From assembly GCA_019638385.1 (NCBI GenBank), contig JAHBTW010000017.1:53032-117031 (forward strand): DNA of 64,000 nt. The letters are read 5' to 3'. The notes beneath the pieces were generated by a model. It saw nothing but the letters and a program-made list of their open reading frames with translations. It searched no databases and was not told where the DNA came from. Every line of letters starts with the position of its first letter. The stretch's first letter is position 1. The position numbers and the translations under genes were made by a program. This DNA comes from Saprospiraceae bacterium. GTDB taxonomy: Bacteria > Bacteroidota > Bacteroidia > Chitinophagales > Saprospiraceae. Below, piece after piece: positions 8,093 to 17,375 of this stretch.

Positions 8093-9223
8093 ATGCCAAG
8101 TATATCGCCCGACGAAAAGCCATTTCTGCTCAAGAACGTCTATACCCGCGAATTGCTCGAAGGCTATGCCCAAACCCTCCGGAGGATATGGCCCGCTTTT
8201 CCGGTCGAATCATTTTTGGAAAAGGTCTTCGATGCCAATTGGGAACAGGCCGAACTTAAAGTGCGTATGCGCCACATCAGCGCCTGCCTGCGCGCAGTAC
8301 TGCCCTCCGCATTCCGGGAATCGGCGGAAATCCTCACGGAAAGCACTCGGCGTTTTGCAGCGGAATTTGGCGAAAAGCTCACCTTTGAACACATGTTCAT
8401 CCCCGACTTTGTAGCGCAATTCGGCGCCGACGATCCCGATGCCGCCATTCCGGCCCTTACAGACATTACCCGCTGGACGAGCGCCGAATTTGCCGTGCGC
8501 CCTTTCCTGCTGCGCTATCCGGAGCGGATGTACGCGCAGATGCTCGAATGGTCGAACCACGAAAGCCCTATGGTCCGGCGCTTGTCGAGTGAAGGCTTCC
8601 GGCCGCGCCTGCCCTGGGGCATGGGTGTTCCTGCGCTAAAAAAAGACCCCACGCCCATTCTTCCGGTATTGGAAAATCTGAAAAACGACCCGGCCGAAAC
8701 GGTGCGCCGCTCGGTGGCCAACAACATCAACGACATTGCCAAAGACCACCCGGCCAAGGCGCTCCATATAGCCCGCCGCTGGCAGGGCCTCAGCCCCGAA
8801 ACGGACTGGGTAGTGCGCCATGCCTGCCGCGGTTTGCTCAAAAAAGGACACCCGGAGGCGCTGGCGCTCTTCGGATTTGATGCGCAGCTTTCCACCGTGG
8901 AGGTGCAGGCGCTGCGCTGTTCGCCCCGCGTGCGCATCGGCGAGCGCCTCGATTTTTCATTTATAGTAAAAAACATCGGCGCCGGCCCGGCAGAAGTACG
9001 GCTCGAATATGCGGTGGATTATCTCACTTCCACCGGGAAAATTTCGCAAAAAGTGTTTAAAATCAAAGAGCTATCACTCGTGCCGGGGCAGGAGGAATCG
9101 TTTTCCAAATACCAGCGATTTCAGGATTTTACCACCCGAAAGCATTATCCCGGCGCGCACCGGATCGGCATTTTGGTCAACGGGCAGGAACGGGCAGGGA
9201 TGGAATTTGCGGTAGAACCGTAG
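8093..9223 (+). CDS. DNA alkylation repair protein, AlkD-like HEAT-repeat family
   Basis: A 376-residue all-helical protein of the family annotated as DNA alkylation repair. Helical pairs recur through the first 270 residues, including the conserved stretch TRWTSAEFAVRPFLLRYPERM and the RRLSSEGFRPRLPWGM segment found across this family, then KKDPTPILPVLENLKNDPAETVRRSVANN. The last 90 residues form a beta-rich extension (LRCSPRVRIGERLDFSFIVKN...) seen in longer Bacteroidota members. AlkD-type enzymes remove N3/N7-alkylated bases; substrate specificity cannot be set here. Probably in an operon with comF. The stop codon lies at the edge of a palindromic repeat. Confidence 0.85.
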   Translation: MPSISPDEKPFLLKNVYTRELLEGYAQTLRRIWPAFPVESFLEKVFDANWEQAELKVRMRHISACLRAVLPSAFRESAEILTESTRRFAAEFGEKLTFEHMFIPDFVAQFGADDPDAAIPALTDITRWTSAEFAVRPFLLRYPERMYAQMLEWSNHESPMVRRLSSEGFRPRLPWGMGVPALKKDPTPILPVLENLKNDPAETVRRSVANNINDIAKDHPAKALHIARRWQGLSPETDWVVRHACRGLLKKGHPEALALFGFDAQLSTVEVQALRCSPRVRIGERLDFSFIVKNIGAGPAEVRLEYAVDYLTSTGKISQKVFKIKELSLVPGQEESFSKYQRFQDFTTRKHYPGAHRIGILVNGQERAGMEFAVEP

Positions 9224-9318
9224 AGACGTTGCACCGCAACGTCTCCTGACCGTACGAACCGCATGAACCCTCTACAGACGTTGCAGTGCAACGTCTCTAC
9301 AGGTGCATCGTAACGTCT
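9223..9318. repeat. Tandem palindromic intergenic repeats (GAGACGTTGC type)
   Basis: Two near-perfect palindromes, GAGACGTTGC-acc-GCAACGTCTC (9223-9245) and AGACGTTGCA-g-TGCAACGTCT (9276-9296), are followed by a degenerate third half (9301-9318). They start at the AlkD-like stop codon. This looks like a REP-type dispersed element that can form hairpins at the end of the transcript. Confidence 0.8.
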
Positions 9319-9336
9319 ATTGAAAAAAACAGCGTC

Positions 9337-10167
9337 ATGAATATTCAAATGGTATCTGCGTATGTTGATCAATTTCTATTTACGCTTCAAGCGTTTCCGC
9401 GCGCCTTGCGGTTTATGCGGGAGCACCGCTTGTGGGAAGGGCTGCTGCGCTACGGCTGGGTGTCGAAGCTATTGATATTTATGGCTTTCGTACTCAGCCT
9501 GCGGTTTTACGGCATTTTTATGGACTGGTGGCGCGGGCTGAAATCGCAAACCGCTTCCGACCCCGTTTACAGCCTGGCCGATCTATCGGGGCATTTGTGG
9601 AAAGACGGCTTCGGGTTTCTCTTCACCGGAGGCATGAAGTATGTGGTGCTCTTTCTATTTATGGTCGTCATTTACCACATCAGCAATCGGGCGCTCGACA
9701 TTCTCACGGGCGTTCCGTCCGGCATCACGTTCAAGGACTTCATGGAGTCCCAAAAGCGCGCCCTGCATCTCACCATCCGTGCCTTTGTGTTGGAAACAAT
9801 TATTATAACATTGCTAAAAGTGGTATTCGGCATCGTTGGTTTTGCTGAGTTTTTGCAGCCGTTTTTGGCATTTACCGTCAAATGCTACTTCGTCGGATTT
9901 GTGGTCGTGGACAGCTACCAGGAGCAGTTCGGCATGTCGGTGAAGGCGAGCGGCCGGTTCATGCGCGGCTACATCGGCGTGGGGCTGGCCATTGGGTTGG
10001 TATTTCAGATGCTGATGTACATTCCTGTGGCCGGGTCTATACTCGCCTCTTTTGTCACGGCTGTTACAGCGGTGGTGGTTATGCACGAGATAGCCAAGCT
10101 TCACACCCTTCCGGCGGAGGAGATTCAGCAATTTGAAGCAGCGCCCCAACCCGGCAAGGAGGCGTAA
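9337..10167 (+). CDS. EI24/CysZ-like multi-pass membrane protein
   Basis: A 276-residue inner-membrane protein with an amphipathic N-terminus and about five or six hydrophobic segments (around residues 45-62, 100-120, 155-175, 180-200, 225-255). Its arrangement, including the segment VDSYQEQFGMSVKASGRFMRGYIGVGLAIG, resembles the EI24/CysZ family found in many Bacteroidota. The ATG at 9337 is preferred because an upstream ATG at 9286 lies inside the palindromic repeat. The C-terminus is short, polar and cytoplasmic. Transported substrate unknown. Confidence 0.6.
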   Translation: MNIQMVSAYVDQFLFTLQAFPRALRFMREHRLWEGLLRYGWVSKLLIFMAFVLSLRFYGIFMDWWRGLKSQTASDPVYSLADLSGHLWKDGFGFLFTGGMKYVVLFLFMVVIYHISNRALDILTGVPSGITFKDFMESQKRALHLTIRAFVLETIIITLLKVVFGIVGFAEFLQPFLAFTVKCYFVGFVVVDSYQEQFGMSVKASGRFMRGYIGVGLAIGLVFQMLMYIPVAGSILASFVTAVTAVVVMHEIAKLHTLPAEEIQQFEAAPQPGKEA

Positions 10168-10192
10168 ACCGGGAGCGCTCAACAGGCTATTT

Positions 10193-11296
10193 TTATTCCG
10201 GGAACAAACTCTTGTCCAGCCCGGGAATAATGCGCAGCGCATTTTTATAATACACCTTTTTGAGCACTTCGTCGGGCAGGCCGAGGCCGTACATGCGCCA
10301 GAAGGCGTGATAGCGCTTGTAGTAAGGGAAGTATTCATCCGCCGTTTCCAATACGCGGAAGTAGGTGGGGTATTCTGCCGGTTGGTAGGAGTCTTTGCCG
10401 AAGAGGATACGGTCCTGGTATTTTTCAAAAAAACTGCGGGCCATGCGCGGTTGACGGCCCAATTCTGCGATGACGGCCCCGATCTCGACATTCATATTGG
10501 GCATGGCGTCCAAGAGTTCGCCGAGGTGGCCCAGGTTATTGGGGTACCACCCCATGTGGGCATTGATAAAGGTAGTGCCGGGATGTTTTTTGAACACGCT
10601 GTGCTGTTCGGCGATGATTTGCTCCCAGGGGGCAGTAGTATCCCCGGAGCGTTTGCGGCGGGGGTGGGTTTTGAGTTCGAGCCAGCGTTCGTTGTTCTCG
10701 TCGTGGGGCAGCCAGAAAGGTTGCGGGTCGGCGGTGTGGATGAGCACGGGAATGCCGAGTTCGCCGCATTTGGCCCAGATCGGATCAATGCGGGGGTCGT
10801 CCACGGCTACGCGGCCGTTTTTGTCCTTCACATCCATGCCGAGATTTTTGTAAATTTTGAGACCGCGCGCGCCGTTTTGCACATCAAACTCCAACTGTTT
10901 CAGCGCATTTTCCGTCCAGTCGGGTTCGTCCATTCCGTTGAAACTGATATTGGAAAACACAACCATGCGACTTTGCAGGCCGTGCTTTGTGATGTTTTCG
11001 GTCTGTGCTTTGAGGGCTGCGCCGCCGCGTCCGCTCAGGTTCACCACGATGCCCATGTGCAGGGTGTCCATTTGGCGGGCGAGAAAAGCGAGGTCTTGTT
11101 CGGCCATGTTCCAATGATGGCTGTGTACGTCAATGAAGGGAAACTTCGAGCGCTGCACGGGGTTTTCCGGCACCACGAGCGTGGACGGCGGATCGTATAT
11201 CTCAAAGTTCATCGGCGTAGGTCCGTCGGCGGTTTGCGCGTGAAGCGCTACAAAAGAGGCCGTTACAAAAAAGATGAGCAGGTAGATTCTGAACAT
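10193..11296 (-). CDS. Secreted amidohydrolase (amidohydrolase_2 family)
   Basis: A 367-residue protein with a clear signal peptide (MFRIYLLIFFVTASFVALHAQ) and a TIM-barrel metal-dependent hydrolase domain. The first metal motif is IDVHSHHWN (HxH type), followed by GLKIYKNLG, VLIHTADPQPFWLP (metal His), NAHMGWYPNN and a late Asp in RILFGKDSYQPAEYP. Enzymes of this group are zinc-dependent decarboxylases or hydrolases; family members with a signal peptide work in the periplasm. The substrate cannot be predicted. Transcribed alone, convergent with the EI24-like gene. Confidence 0.85.
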   Translation of the reverse strand: MFRIYLLIFFVTASFVALHAQTADGPTPMNFEIYDPPSTLVVPENPVQRSKFPFIDVHSHHWNMAEQDLAFLARQMDTLHMGIVVNLSGRGGAALKAQTENITKHGLQSRMVVFSNISFNGMDEPDWTENALKQLEFDVQNGARGLKIYKNLGMDVKDKNGRVAVDDPRIDPIWAKCGELGIPVLIHTADPQPFWLPHDENNERWLELKTHPRRKRSGDTTAPWEQIIAEQHSVFKKHPGTTFINAHMGWYPNNLGHLGELLDAMPNMNVEIGAVIAELGRQPRMARSFFEKYQDRILFGKDSYQPAEYPTYFRVLETADEYFPYYKRYHAFWRMYGLGLPDEVLKKVYYKNALRIIPGLDKSLFPE

Positions 11297-11413
11297 GGCA
11301 ATCGCATTTGTTATTTATAGGGTTTATCAACATTCCACCACCCTTGTTGGTTTTGTTGGAGCATTTGTCGTCCGAAATGCCAAAAGAGGTGTTTGGGAAC
11401 AAATAACACGCGG

Positions 11414-11421
11414 TACTTTTG
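11414..11421 (+). promoter_or_regulatory. TAnnTTTG promoter box of the large T9SS protein gene
   Basis: TACTTTTG with a TTTG about 18-20 bases upstream, giving a leader of about 100 bases before the ATG at 11528. Confidence 0.5.
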
Positions 11422-11527
11422 CTTTTTGGCGCAGGTATAATAGCGGATTATGGCACTCGCCGATTGCCACTGGAAGCCCGCCGCTTTTAAAAAGAACACA
11501 GCATTTCATCTGAAAACACAAACCGTT

Positions 11528-14500
11528 ATGCTCTTTAAATTACTCAACACCACTGTTCTTGTTCGCATCCTATTATCCCTTTCCCTGCTAACCGCGTTGG
11601 CCGTTATCGGGTGGAAGCTATCCCTGAAGCCGGACGCGAAACCTCAGAAGCCGGCCAAAGAACAACGCATCGGCGAGGTGTTTGAAGACCGCAGGCTCCG
11701 CACCATGGACCCCGCGCTGGGGTATGCGCCCTCCGACCGCCTGTTGGATGTATTCAGCTATGCCAAGCGCAAGCAGGAAGCCATGCTGCAAGACCCCGAA
11801 AAAAACCTGGGCATAACCGGCGCGCGCTGGCGCGAACGCGGTCCCAACAACATCGGCGGCCGGACCCGTTCACTGCTCGTGGACGCCAACGAGCCCTCCG
11901 GCAAGCGAGTGTGGGCAGGCAGCGTATCGGGCGGCCTGTGGCGCTGCGACGACATCACCGCGCCTGTGCCCCAATGGACGCCCATAAACGACTACTTTCC
12001 CAACCTCGCCGTAATGGACATTGTGCAGCAGCCCGGCAACCCCAATCTCATGTACTTCTGTACGGGCGAATATACGGATGTGCGCGGCATCGGCATTTTC
12101 CGCTCAACGGACGGCGGCCAAACCTGGGCGCACCTGCCCTCCACCGTCGGATTTCAATATGGGTATAAAATGCTGGCCCACCCCAACGGCCAGGTGTATG
12201 CCACGACGAGCCAGGGCGTATGGCGCAGCGAAAACACCGGCGCCAACTGGACCCGCGTGATCGGTTCCGGCGTGTCGGGCGTATCTGCTTCGGTGTTTTT
12301 TGATATAAAACTCGCTACCGACGGCAACATCTATGTGTCGTCGGGCAATGCCATCTACCGCTCTTCCAGCGGCAATATCGGCGCCTGGACCAACATCACC
12401 AACGTGGCAGGCGGGCCGCCCTCCAACGCCAGTCGCATAGAATTTGACGTATCCGACAGCGACCCGCAGGTCATATACGCCGCCGTCGGCACAGGCGGCG
12501 ATGTGGAAGGCATTTACCGCTCGCTAAACGGCGGCCAAGCCTGGGCCAAAACGGCGATGCCCAATGCACTCGGAATGGACAACTTTGCGCGGGGCCAGGC
12601 ATGGTACGATCTCGATATCGTCATTCACCCCACCATTCCTACACGGGTAATTGTGGGTGGAATAGACCTGCACATCACCACCAACGGAGGCTTCGGTTGG
12701 ACGCAACTCTCCCAGTGGTTCGGCGGCGGCGGTATTCAGTACGTTCATGCCGATCAGCACCGAATCATTTATGACCCCAACAACAGCAATGTCGTTTATT
12801 TTACCAACGACGGCGGGGTGTGGCGCTCCCAAACCGGCAATGCGCCGGTTGCTCAAATGAGCATCATTGATCGCAACAACAGCTACAATGTGACGCAGTT
12901 TTACGCGGGCGCCATACACGCTGAAGAGGCGAGGAGCTATTTCCTCGGCGGCACTCAGGACAACGGTTCGCTCGCCCTCAGCGAGTTCGGCATCTCTCCC
13001 GGAAGGGAAGTGCTCGGCGGCGACGGTTTCTTTTGTCATATTGACGAAGACGAACCCAATATCCAAATGGTCTCCTTGTATTACGCCGCCTACAGCCTTT
13101 CCACCGACGGGGGCAGAACCTTCTCCGGCGGCGCAGCGCTCGACGGCAACTTTCTCAGCGCTTCCGACTACGACAGCCGCACCAATATCCTCTACTCGCA
13201 AACCCGCAGCGGCGATTTTTACCGCTGGTTTGTCAATACCGGCCAAACGCAGTTGGTGGATGTGACCGACCTGAATCTCAATGTTTCGGCTGTAGCCGTT
13301 GACCCCAACACGCCCAATCGCGTCTATTTCGGCAATTTCAACAACGGAAGAATTGTGCGCGTGGACGATGCCCACACCGGCGCTGAAGTGATCGGCACGG
13401 CGCTCGCGCCCCTTTCGGGAACCATATCGTGTATTGCTATTGAAGACGGCAACCCCGATCACCTGTTGGCCACGGTGTCCAACTACGGCCTGCCCAGCGT
13501 TTTTGAGAGTTTCAACGGCGGCCAAAGCTGGACCAATGTGGAAGGCGACCTTCCCGATATGCCCGTCAACTTCGCCCTTTTCAATCCCAACAACAACCGG
13601 CAGGCCCTGCTCGCCACGGAAGCCGGCGTGTGGGTAACGGAAGAATTGAACGGCGCCGGCACGCAATGGCTGCCTCCGCTGCCCGGACGCGGTACGCCCT
13701 TTGTGCGCACCGATATGTTGCGTCTGCGCCGCTCCGACAACGTGGTATTGGCCGCCACTTACGGCCGCGGCATGTTCACCACCGATGTATTTGCCGAGCC
13801 TAAAGCGCGCATGGCGGTAGATCGCATTTCTTACTTAGAGGCGCCGCTTCAGTTCCTCGGTGAGGTTTCGACCAATGCCGAGAGCTATCTTTGGGATTTC
13901 GGCGACGGCAATACCGATACGTTGGAAAACCCCCGGCACACTTACACCGCTGTGGGTGAATTCCCCGTATCGCTCACCATCAACAACAGCCTGAGCACCT
14001 CGGATGCCGTGAAAATACTGCCCGACCTACCGCTCCCCTGGAAAGCGCAGCGCCCCGGCTACGGCGGCGATTTTGAAGGGCTGGGAGAGCAATATGGCGT
14101 ATATACGGTGAGCGGCTCCTCTTTCGAGCGGGGCAAGTCAACCGTTACCGGCAAAGACGGCGCGAAGAGCGGGGAAAACGCTTTCGTTCTGGGGCTGAAC
14201 GAGCCTTTTTATCAGGGCAACACCCATGCGATGCTTTACCTGCCCAATTTCGACTTGTCGGAACAAGGCATTTACGAGTTCAGCTTTTGGGGCAAATGGC
14301 GCATACACCCCGGCTTCGACGGCTTCCGGGTGGAATATTCCACCAACAAAGGACAGTCGTGGGAAGTGCTCGGCAACACCGTGCAACCCGGATGGTACAA
14401 CCAACGCAACACCAGCTTAGACGATGCCGTATTCCCTATCGGTAGTTCGTACTTCACCGGCAACCGCTTTGAATGGCAGCAATACCGCCTCAATATCAGC

Positions 14501-15190
14501 TCCTTAGCCGGCAACCCTGATGTGGCGTTCCGATTCGTGTTCCGATCGGACGATATCGGCAACCATGTCGGTTTGGTGATAGACGATGTGCAGGTGGATA
14601 AATTTGAAGGCGAACTCATCACCAAGCTGATCCGGTTTGAAGGCGTTTACCTGCCCGGCGGAACGGAGGTAAAATTAGACTGGACGCTGCTGCCGGAATA
14701 CCATTGCACCACCATACAAGTAGAGCGCTCCATCAACGGCCGCGATTTTGATCTCCTCGCCACCTTGAACGCTACCGGCGGCACAACCCTCGACCCACAG
14801 CTCTATGCCCACACCTCTTTGGCGCAGCGCAACCTCTATTTTTACCGGTTAAAAATCACCAACTCCGCTCCGGCCATCAATTACCAATACGAGTTTTACT
14901 CGCCCGTCATAGCGATGCAGCGCAACGCGCCGCCGGCATTAGTCAACCGGGTGTTTCCTTCGCCGTTCTCTTCGGCAGTAGGCGTTACCTTCAACGGCGT
15001 GGTGGAGCAACCGGTATTGTATGAGCTATTTGACGCCGCCGGTCGCTTAGTGGGCAAAGGCCGGGTGGAAAACCCCGGGCCGTACCTCGAAATCCCGATG
15101 GGCAATCACCTCGCCAAAGCCATGTATGTGCTGCGGCTCAAGGTAGGCGATGCGGAGTTCGAGTCCTTTAAGTTTGTGGGCGGGTATTAG
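11528..15190 (+). CDS. Secreted beta-propeller (sortilin/BNR-like) protein with PKD domain and T9SS sorting tail
   Basis: A 1220-residue exported protein. An N-terminal hydrophobic segment (residues about 10-30) is followed by a region of VPS10/BNR propeller repeats (about 90-760), with repeated GGxxW and S.DGG.TW motifs such as STDGGQTWAHL, SLNGGQAWAKT and SFNGGQSWTNV. A PKD domain lies near 765-840 (SYLWDFGDGNTDTLENPRHTYTAVG), then a jelly-roll-like region with FSFWGKWRIHPG and FRSDDIGNHVGLVIDDV. The last 85 residues are a type A T9SS sorting domain (VFPSPFSSAVGVTF...LYELFDAAGRLV...MYVLRLKVG). It is expected at the cell surface, possibly carbohydrate binding or a glycosidase relative; activity is not predictable. 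The start follows the promoter; longer frames lack a signal. Confidence 0.85.
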   Translation: MLFKLLNTTVLVRILLSLSLLTALAVIGWKLSLKPDAKPQKPAKEQRIGEVFEDRRLRTMDPALGYAPSDRLLDVFSYAKRKQEAMLQDPEKNLGITGARWRERGPNNIGGRTRSLLVDANEPSGKRVWAGSVSGGLWRCDDITAPVPQWTPINDYFPNLAVMDIVQQPGNPNLMYFCTGEYTDVRGIGIFRSTDGGQTWAHLPSTVGFQYGYKMLAHPNGQVYATTSQGVWRSENTGANWTRVIGSGVSGVSASVFFDIKLATDGNIYVSSGNAIYRSSSGNIGAWTNITNVAGGPPSNASRIEFDVSDSDPQVIYAAVGTGGDVEGIYRSLNGGQAWAKTAMPNALGMDNFARGQAWYDLDIVIHPTIPTRVIVGGIDLHITTNGGFGWTQLSQWFGGGGIQYVHADQHRIIYDPNNSNVVYFTNDGGVWRSQTGNAPVAQMSIIDRNNSYNVTQFYAGAIHAEEARSYFLGGTQDNGSLALSEFGISPGREVLGGDGFFCHIDEDEPNIQMVSLYYAAYSLSTDGGRTFSGGAALDGNFLSASDYDSRTNILYSQTRSGDFYRWFVNTGQTQLVDVTDLNLNVSAVAVDPNTPNRVYFGNFNNGRIVRVDDAHTGAEVIGTALAPLSGTISCIAIEDGNPDHLLATVSNYGLPSVFESFNGGQSWTNVEGDLPDMPVNFALFNPNNNRQALLATEAGVWVTEELNGAGTQWLPPLPGRGTPFVRTDMLRLRRSDNVVLAATYGRGMFTTDVFAEPKARMAVDRISYLEAPLQFLGEVSTNAESYLWDFGDGNTDTLENPRHTYTAVGEFPVSLTINNSLSTSDAVKILPDLPLPWKAQRPGYGGDFEGLGEQYGVYTVSGSSFERGKSTVTGKDGAKSGENAFVLGLNEPFYQGNTHAMLYLPNFDLSEQGIYEFSFWGKWRIHPGFDGFRVEYSTNKGQSWEVLGNTVQPGWYNQRNTSLDDAVFPIGSSYFTGNRFEWQQYRLNISSLAGNPDVAFRFVFRSDDIGNHVGLVIDDVQVDKFEGELITKLIRFEGVYLPGGTEVKLDWTLLPEYHCTTIQVERSINGRDFDLLATLNATGGTTLDPQLYAHTSLAQRNLYFYRLKITNSAPAINYQYEFYSPVIAMQRNAPPALVNRVFPSPFSSAVGVTFNGVVEQPVLYELFDAAGRLVGKGRVENPGPYLEIPMGNHLAKAMYVLRLKVGDAEFESFKFVGGY

Positions 15191-15228
15191 GGCTTGCGGC
15201 AGGGAAATCGCAGGCTTTTTGCAATTTA

Positions 15229-15292
15229 AATCCCAAACATGCGTCTTCCTGAGCATTGTTTTCAAAACTCAGGTCTGCTCATGTTTGGGATT
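15229..15292. terminator. Hairpin between convergent genes
   Basis: AATCCCAAACATG (15229-15241) pairs perfectly with CATGTTTGGGATT (15280-15292), and an inner CCTGAG/CTCAGG stem lies in the loop. No T-run follows, so it may be a structural repeat or a processed 3' end rather than a simple intrinsic terminator. Confidence 0.5.
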
Positions 15293-15308
15293 GCTGAACT
15301 CAGTGCAA

Positions 15309-17260
15309 TTAACGCTTTACCATTTTGAGCGTTTCCACTCGCTGTTGCCGTACCAAGGTTACAAAATATACCCCTGCCGGAAGCTGCCCGGCGGGTATCT
15401 CTATTTGATGAAACCCGGCGCCATGCCATTGCTGTGCCAAAAGGCGGATGACCTGCCGCCCTGTGTAGTCGGATACAAAAACCGTAACAGGGCCGTCCTC
15501 TGCAAGTTGGTACTCTAACCATGCCTGATCGCCGACAGGGTTGGGGCAAGCCTTGCATCGCCGGAACCGGAAGGCGGTACAGGCTGTGTGTCGGCCGCTA
15601 CCTCTTCAACCGGGCGGCTGCGTGCGAGAATGGGGTTGTAGCGCATATTGTTTGGATGACAAAAATCGGCCAGCCATGCGGCATCCACCGGTGGATTGCT
15701 GCCGCAGTTGGGCAGCCTGTTGATGGATAATGGACCTTGCAGCGTACTGCCCGGCAATATTTGATTTACAGGTACTTGCTCGCCCACCGGTATTCCCGAT
15801 ATGGGGTCGGTGGTGACGATGACCTGCTGCGGACTGTTGGCATTGAGAAAATCCTCTACCCGACCGGGCGTGACGAGTACATCTCCTTTGATGATTATGG
15901 GATTCCAGGATAGGATATTATTGTTCATTATTTCATCCAGATCCTCTACTTCCACATTTTCCTGCACGTTCAGGAAGGGGTTGGGCGGGGTGTCTTCAAA
16001 AAAATAAGAAGCGCTTTTTATCTCTACATTGTATCGGGCTGCCCATGCAGCTTCTTTACCCGCAGGAGAAATGAGTTTTGCCATAAGGTGTAGCTCAATG
16101 TTTTCCGAAGGACACGGAGTATAACCCGTTGAAAAAACTTCTACATCAGGATTTTGACTGCTTACATTTTTAATGATGGTTTGTTCCTCTTTAATGAAGT
16201 TGAGGGTATATGATTCCAGACAAGCTATGGGCATATACGGCGTTCGAAACACACCCGGCTCCTCCATTATTAAACCGGAAGCACTGCCGAAATTTGCGCT
16301 ACCATTGCAATTCTTGAAGAAATACGCCCCTCTGATGTCGCTGGTATTCAAACCTGATGAGGGATTAAAAGCATATCGCAGCGCTGCGGATTTAAGAGAC
16401 TTCTTCCACCTGAGTTCTTCTGTTAACATATCAAGGTATGGATCAAAAATAGAACTCACCACTTCGTGATTGCTCTCTGCCTGATATAGTACCGGCTGTT
16501 CCACCAAGTTGAGAACTCCCAAAACCTTATCATAAACAGGATTATACACAGGAGCACCATTCTGTGGAGGGCTGCTTCCCGGCACACGAAAGGCAATACT
16601 GGGCCGGAGTGATTCGTCGGTAAGTTTTCCATTGCCCTCAAATTGAAAATTCGCTTGGAAGTGCATGGGTTTGGGCGGCGTACTTTTGCCTCCCCCGATG
16701 ATGAAATCCAAGAGCGCGAAAGCGGTATTGGCAAAAGGAACGGCTGTTTTAATCCAGTCAGGAACTACCGAAGTTACTTTTTTAGGAAAAAGCCATGAAA
16801 TAGCATCGTTAAGCTCAGCATCCACATTGTTTGACAGGTGCATTTGATGAAGATCTCGGATATCATTCAGGCCCAAAGCGACAGAGGCATTGGAAAATCC
16901 GTTTGCCGGCAAGGTGTTCTGTACTCCGGGTGTTAATCTTTTATTAGCAGAATTCACCAATAATTTATCCGCAACTCCCACCAATTCCGAAGCGGCCTTA
17001 TAGGCAGAATTGCCTTTTGATATACCTTCAGTTATTCCGCCGGCCACATTGGCAAAGCGATTGCCCCTGTTTGTTACGGTTCCTCCCTCAATGACCTGAG
17101 TAATATCTCCGCCGCCTGACAAGTTGAAATTTATGGAAACATAATTCACAGAGTTATTCACAATCTCCAATATAGAAGGATACTGACAAGTACAAGGATC
17201 ATAAGCAATGGGAATATCCGCCATTACCCAGATGCCGGACTGCCCGTAAAATTCGTTGAA
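15309..17260 (-). pseudogene. Truncated, frameshifted T9SS-secreted protein
   Basis: The main frame runs from 17224 (first ATG; open back to 17260) to a stop at 15515. It encodes about 569 residues of a protein I do not recognise, with no signal peptide. Directly after, in another frame, 15309-15545 reads a textbook T9SS type A tail: PNPVGDQAWLEYQLAEDG, FVSDYTGRQVIRLL, GVYFVTLVRQQ and a final KMVKR. A single missing base near 15545-15610 would join them. The N-terminus seems lost too, because the residues before the first ATG (FNEFYGQSGIWV) continue the protein style until a stop, and the integrase/IS91 scar begins about 80 bases upstream. I read this as a broken surface-protein gene; a sequencing error at the frameshift cannot be excluded. 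Confidence 0.75.
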
Positions 17261-17337
17261 CTAAACCGCAAGCGGCAGTCCTTGCCAATCTACGGTTCAA
17301 AGTGCTGAAAGTCAGTGAAAAAAGGTTGGATATGGGA

Positions 17338-17368
17338 TAAATTTGGGTTGATTATTCAACCTAAATTT
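17338..17368 (+). promoter_or_regulatory. Promoter box and 13-bp hairpin upstream of the integrase/IS91 scar
   Basis: TAAATTTG (17338-17345) matches the promoter consensus and is also the left half of an inverted repeat, AAATTTGGGTTGA-TTAT-TCAACCTAAATTT (17339-17368, one mismatch), ending 7 bases before the ATG at 17376. It could be an autoregulatory site or a terminal structure of the element. Confidence 0.5.
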
Positions 17369-17375
17369 TCGATAT

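Noticed and set aside
10133..11320. 395-codon plus-strand open frame over the amidohydrolase gene
   Set aside because: It is fully antisense to a gene with signal peptide and intact metal motifs; its residue pattern is that of a GC-driven shadow frame.
12524..13666. 380-codon minus-strand frame within the large T9SS protein
   Set aside because: Antisense shadow of propeller-coding sequence; no start context or family.
15515..15610. Programmed ribosomal frameshift joining the T9SS tail
   Set aside because: No slippery heptamer or downstream pseudoknot is visible; simple mutation or sequencing error is more likely.
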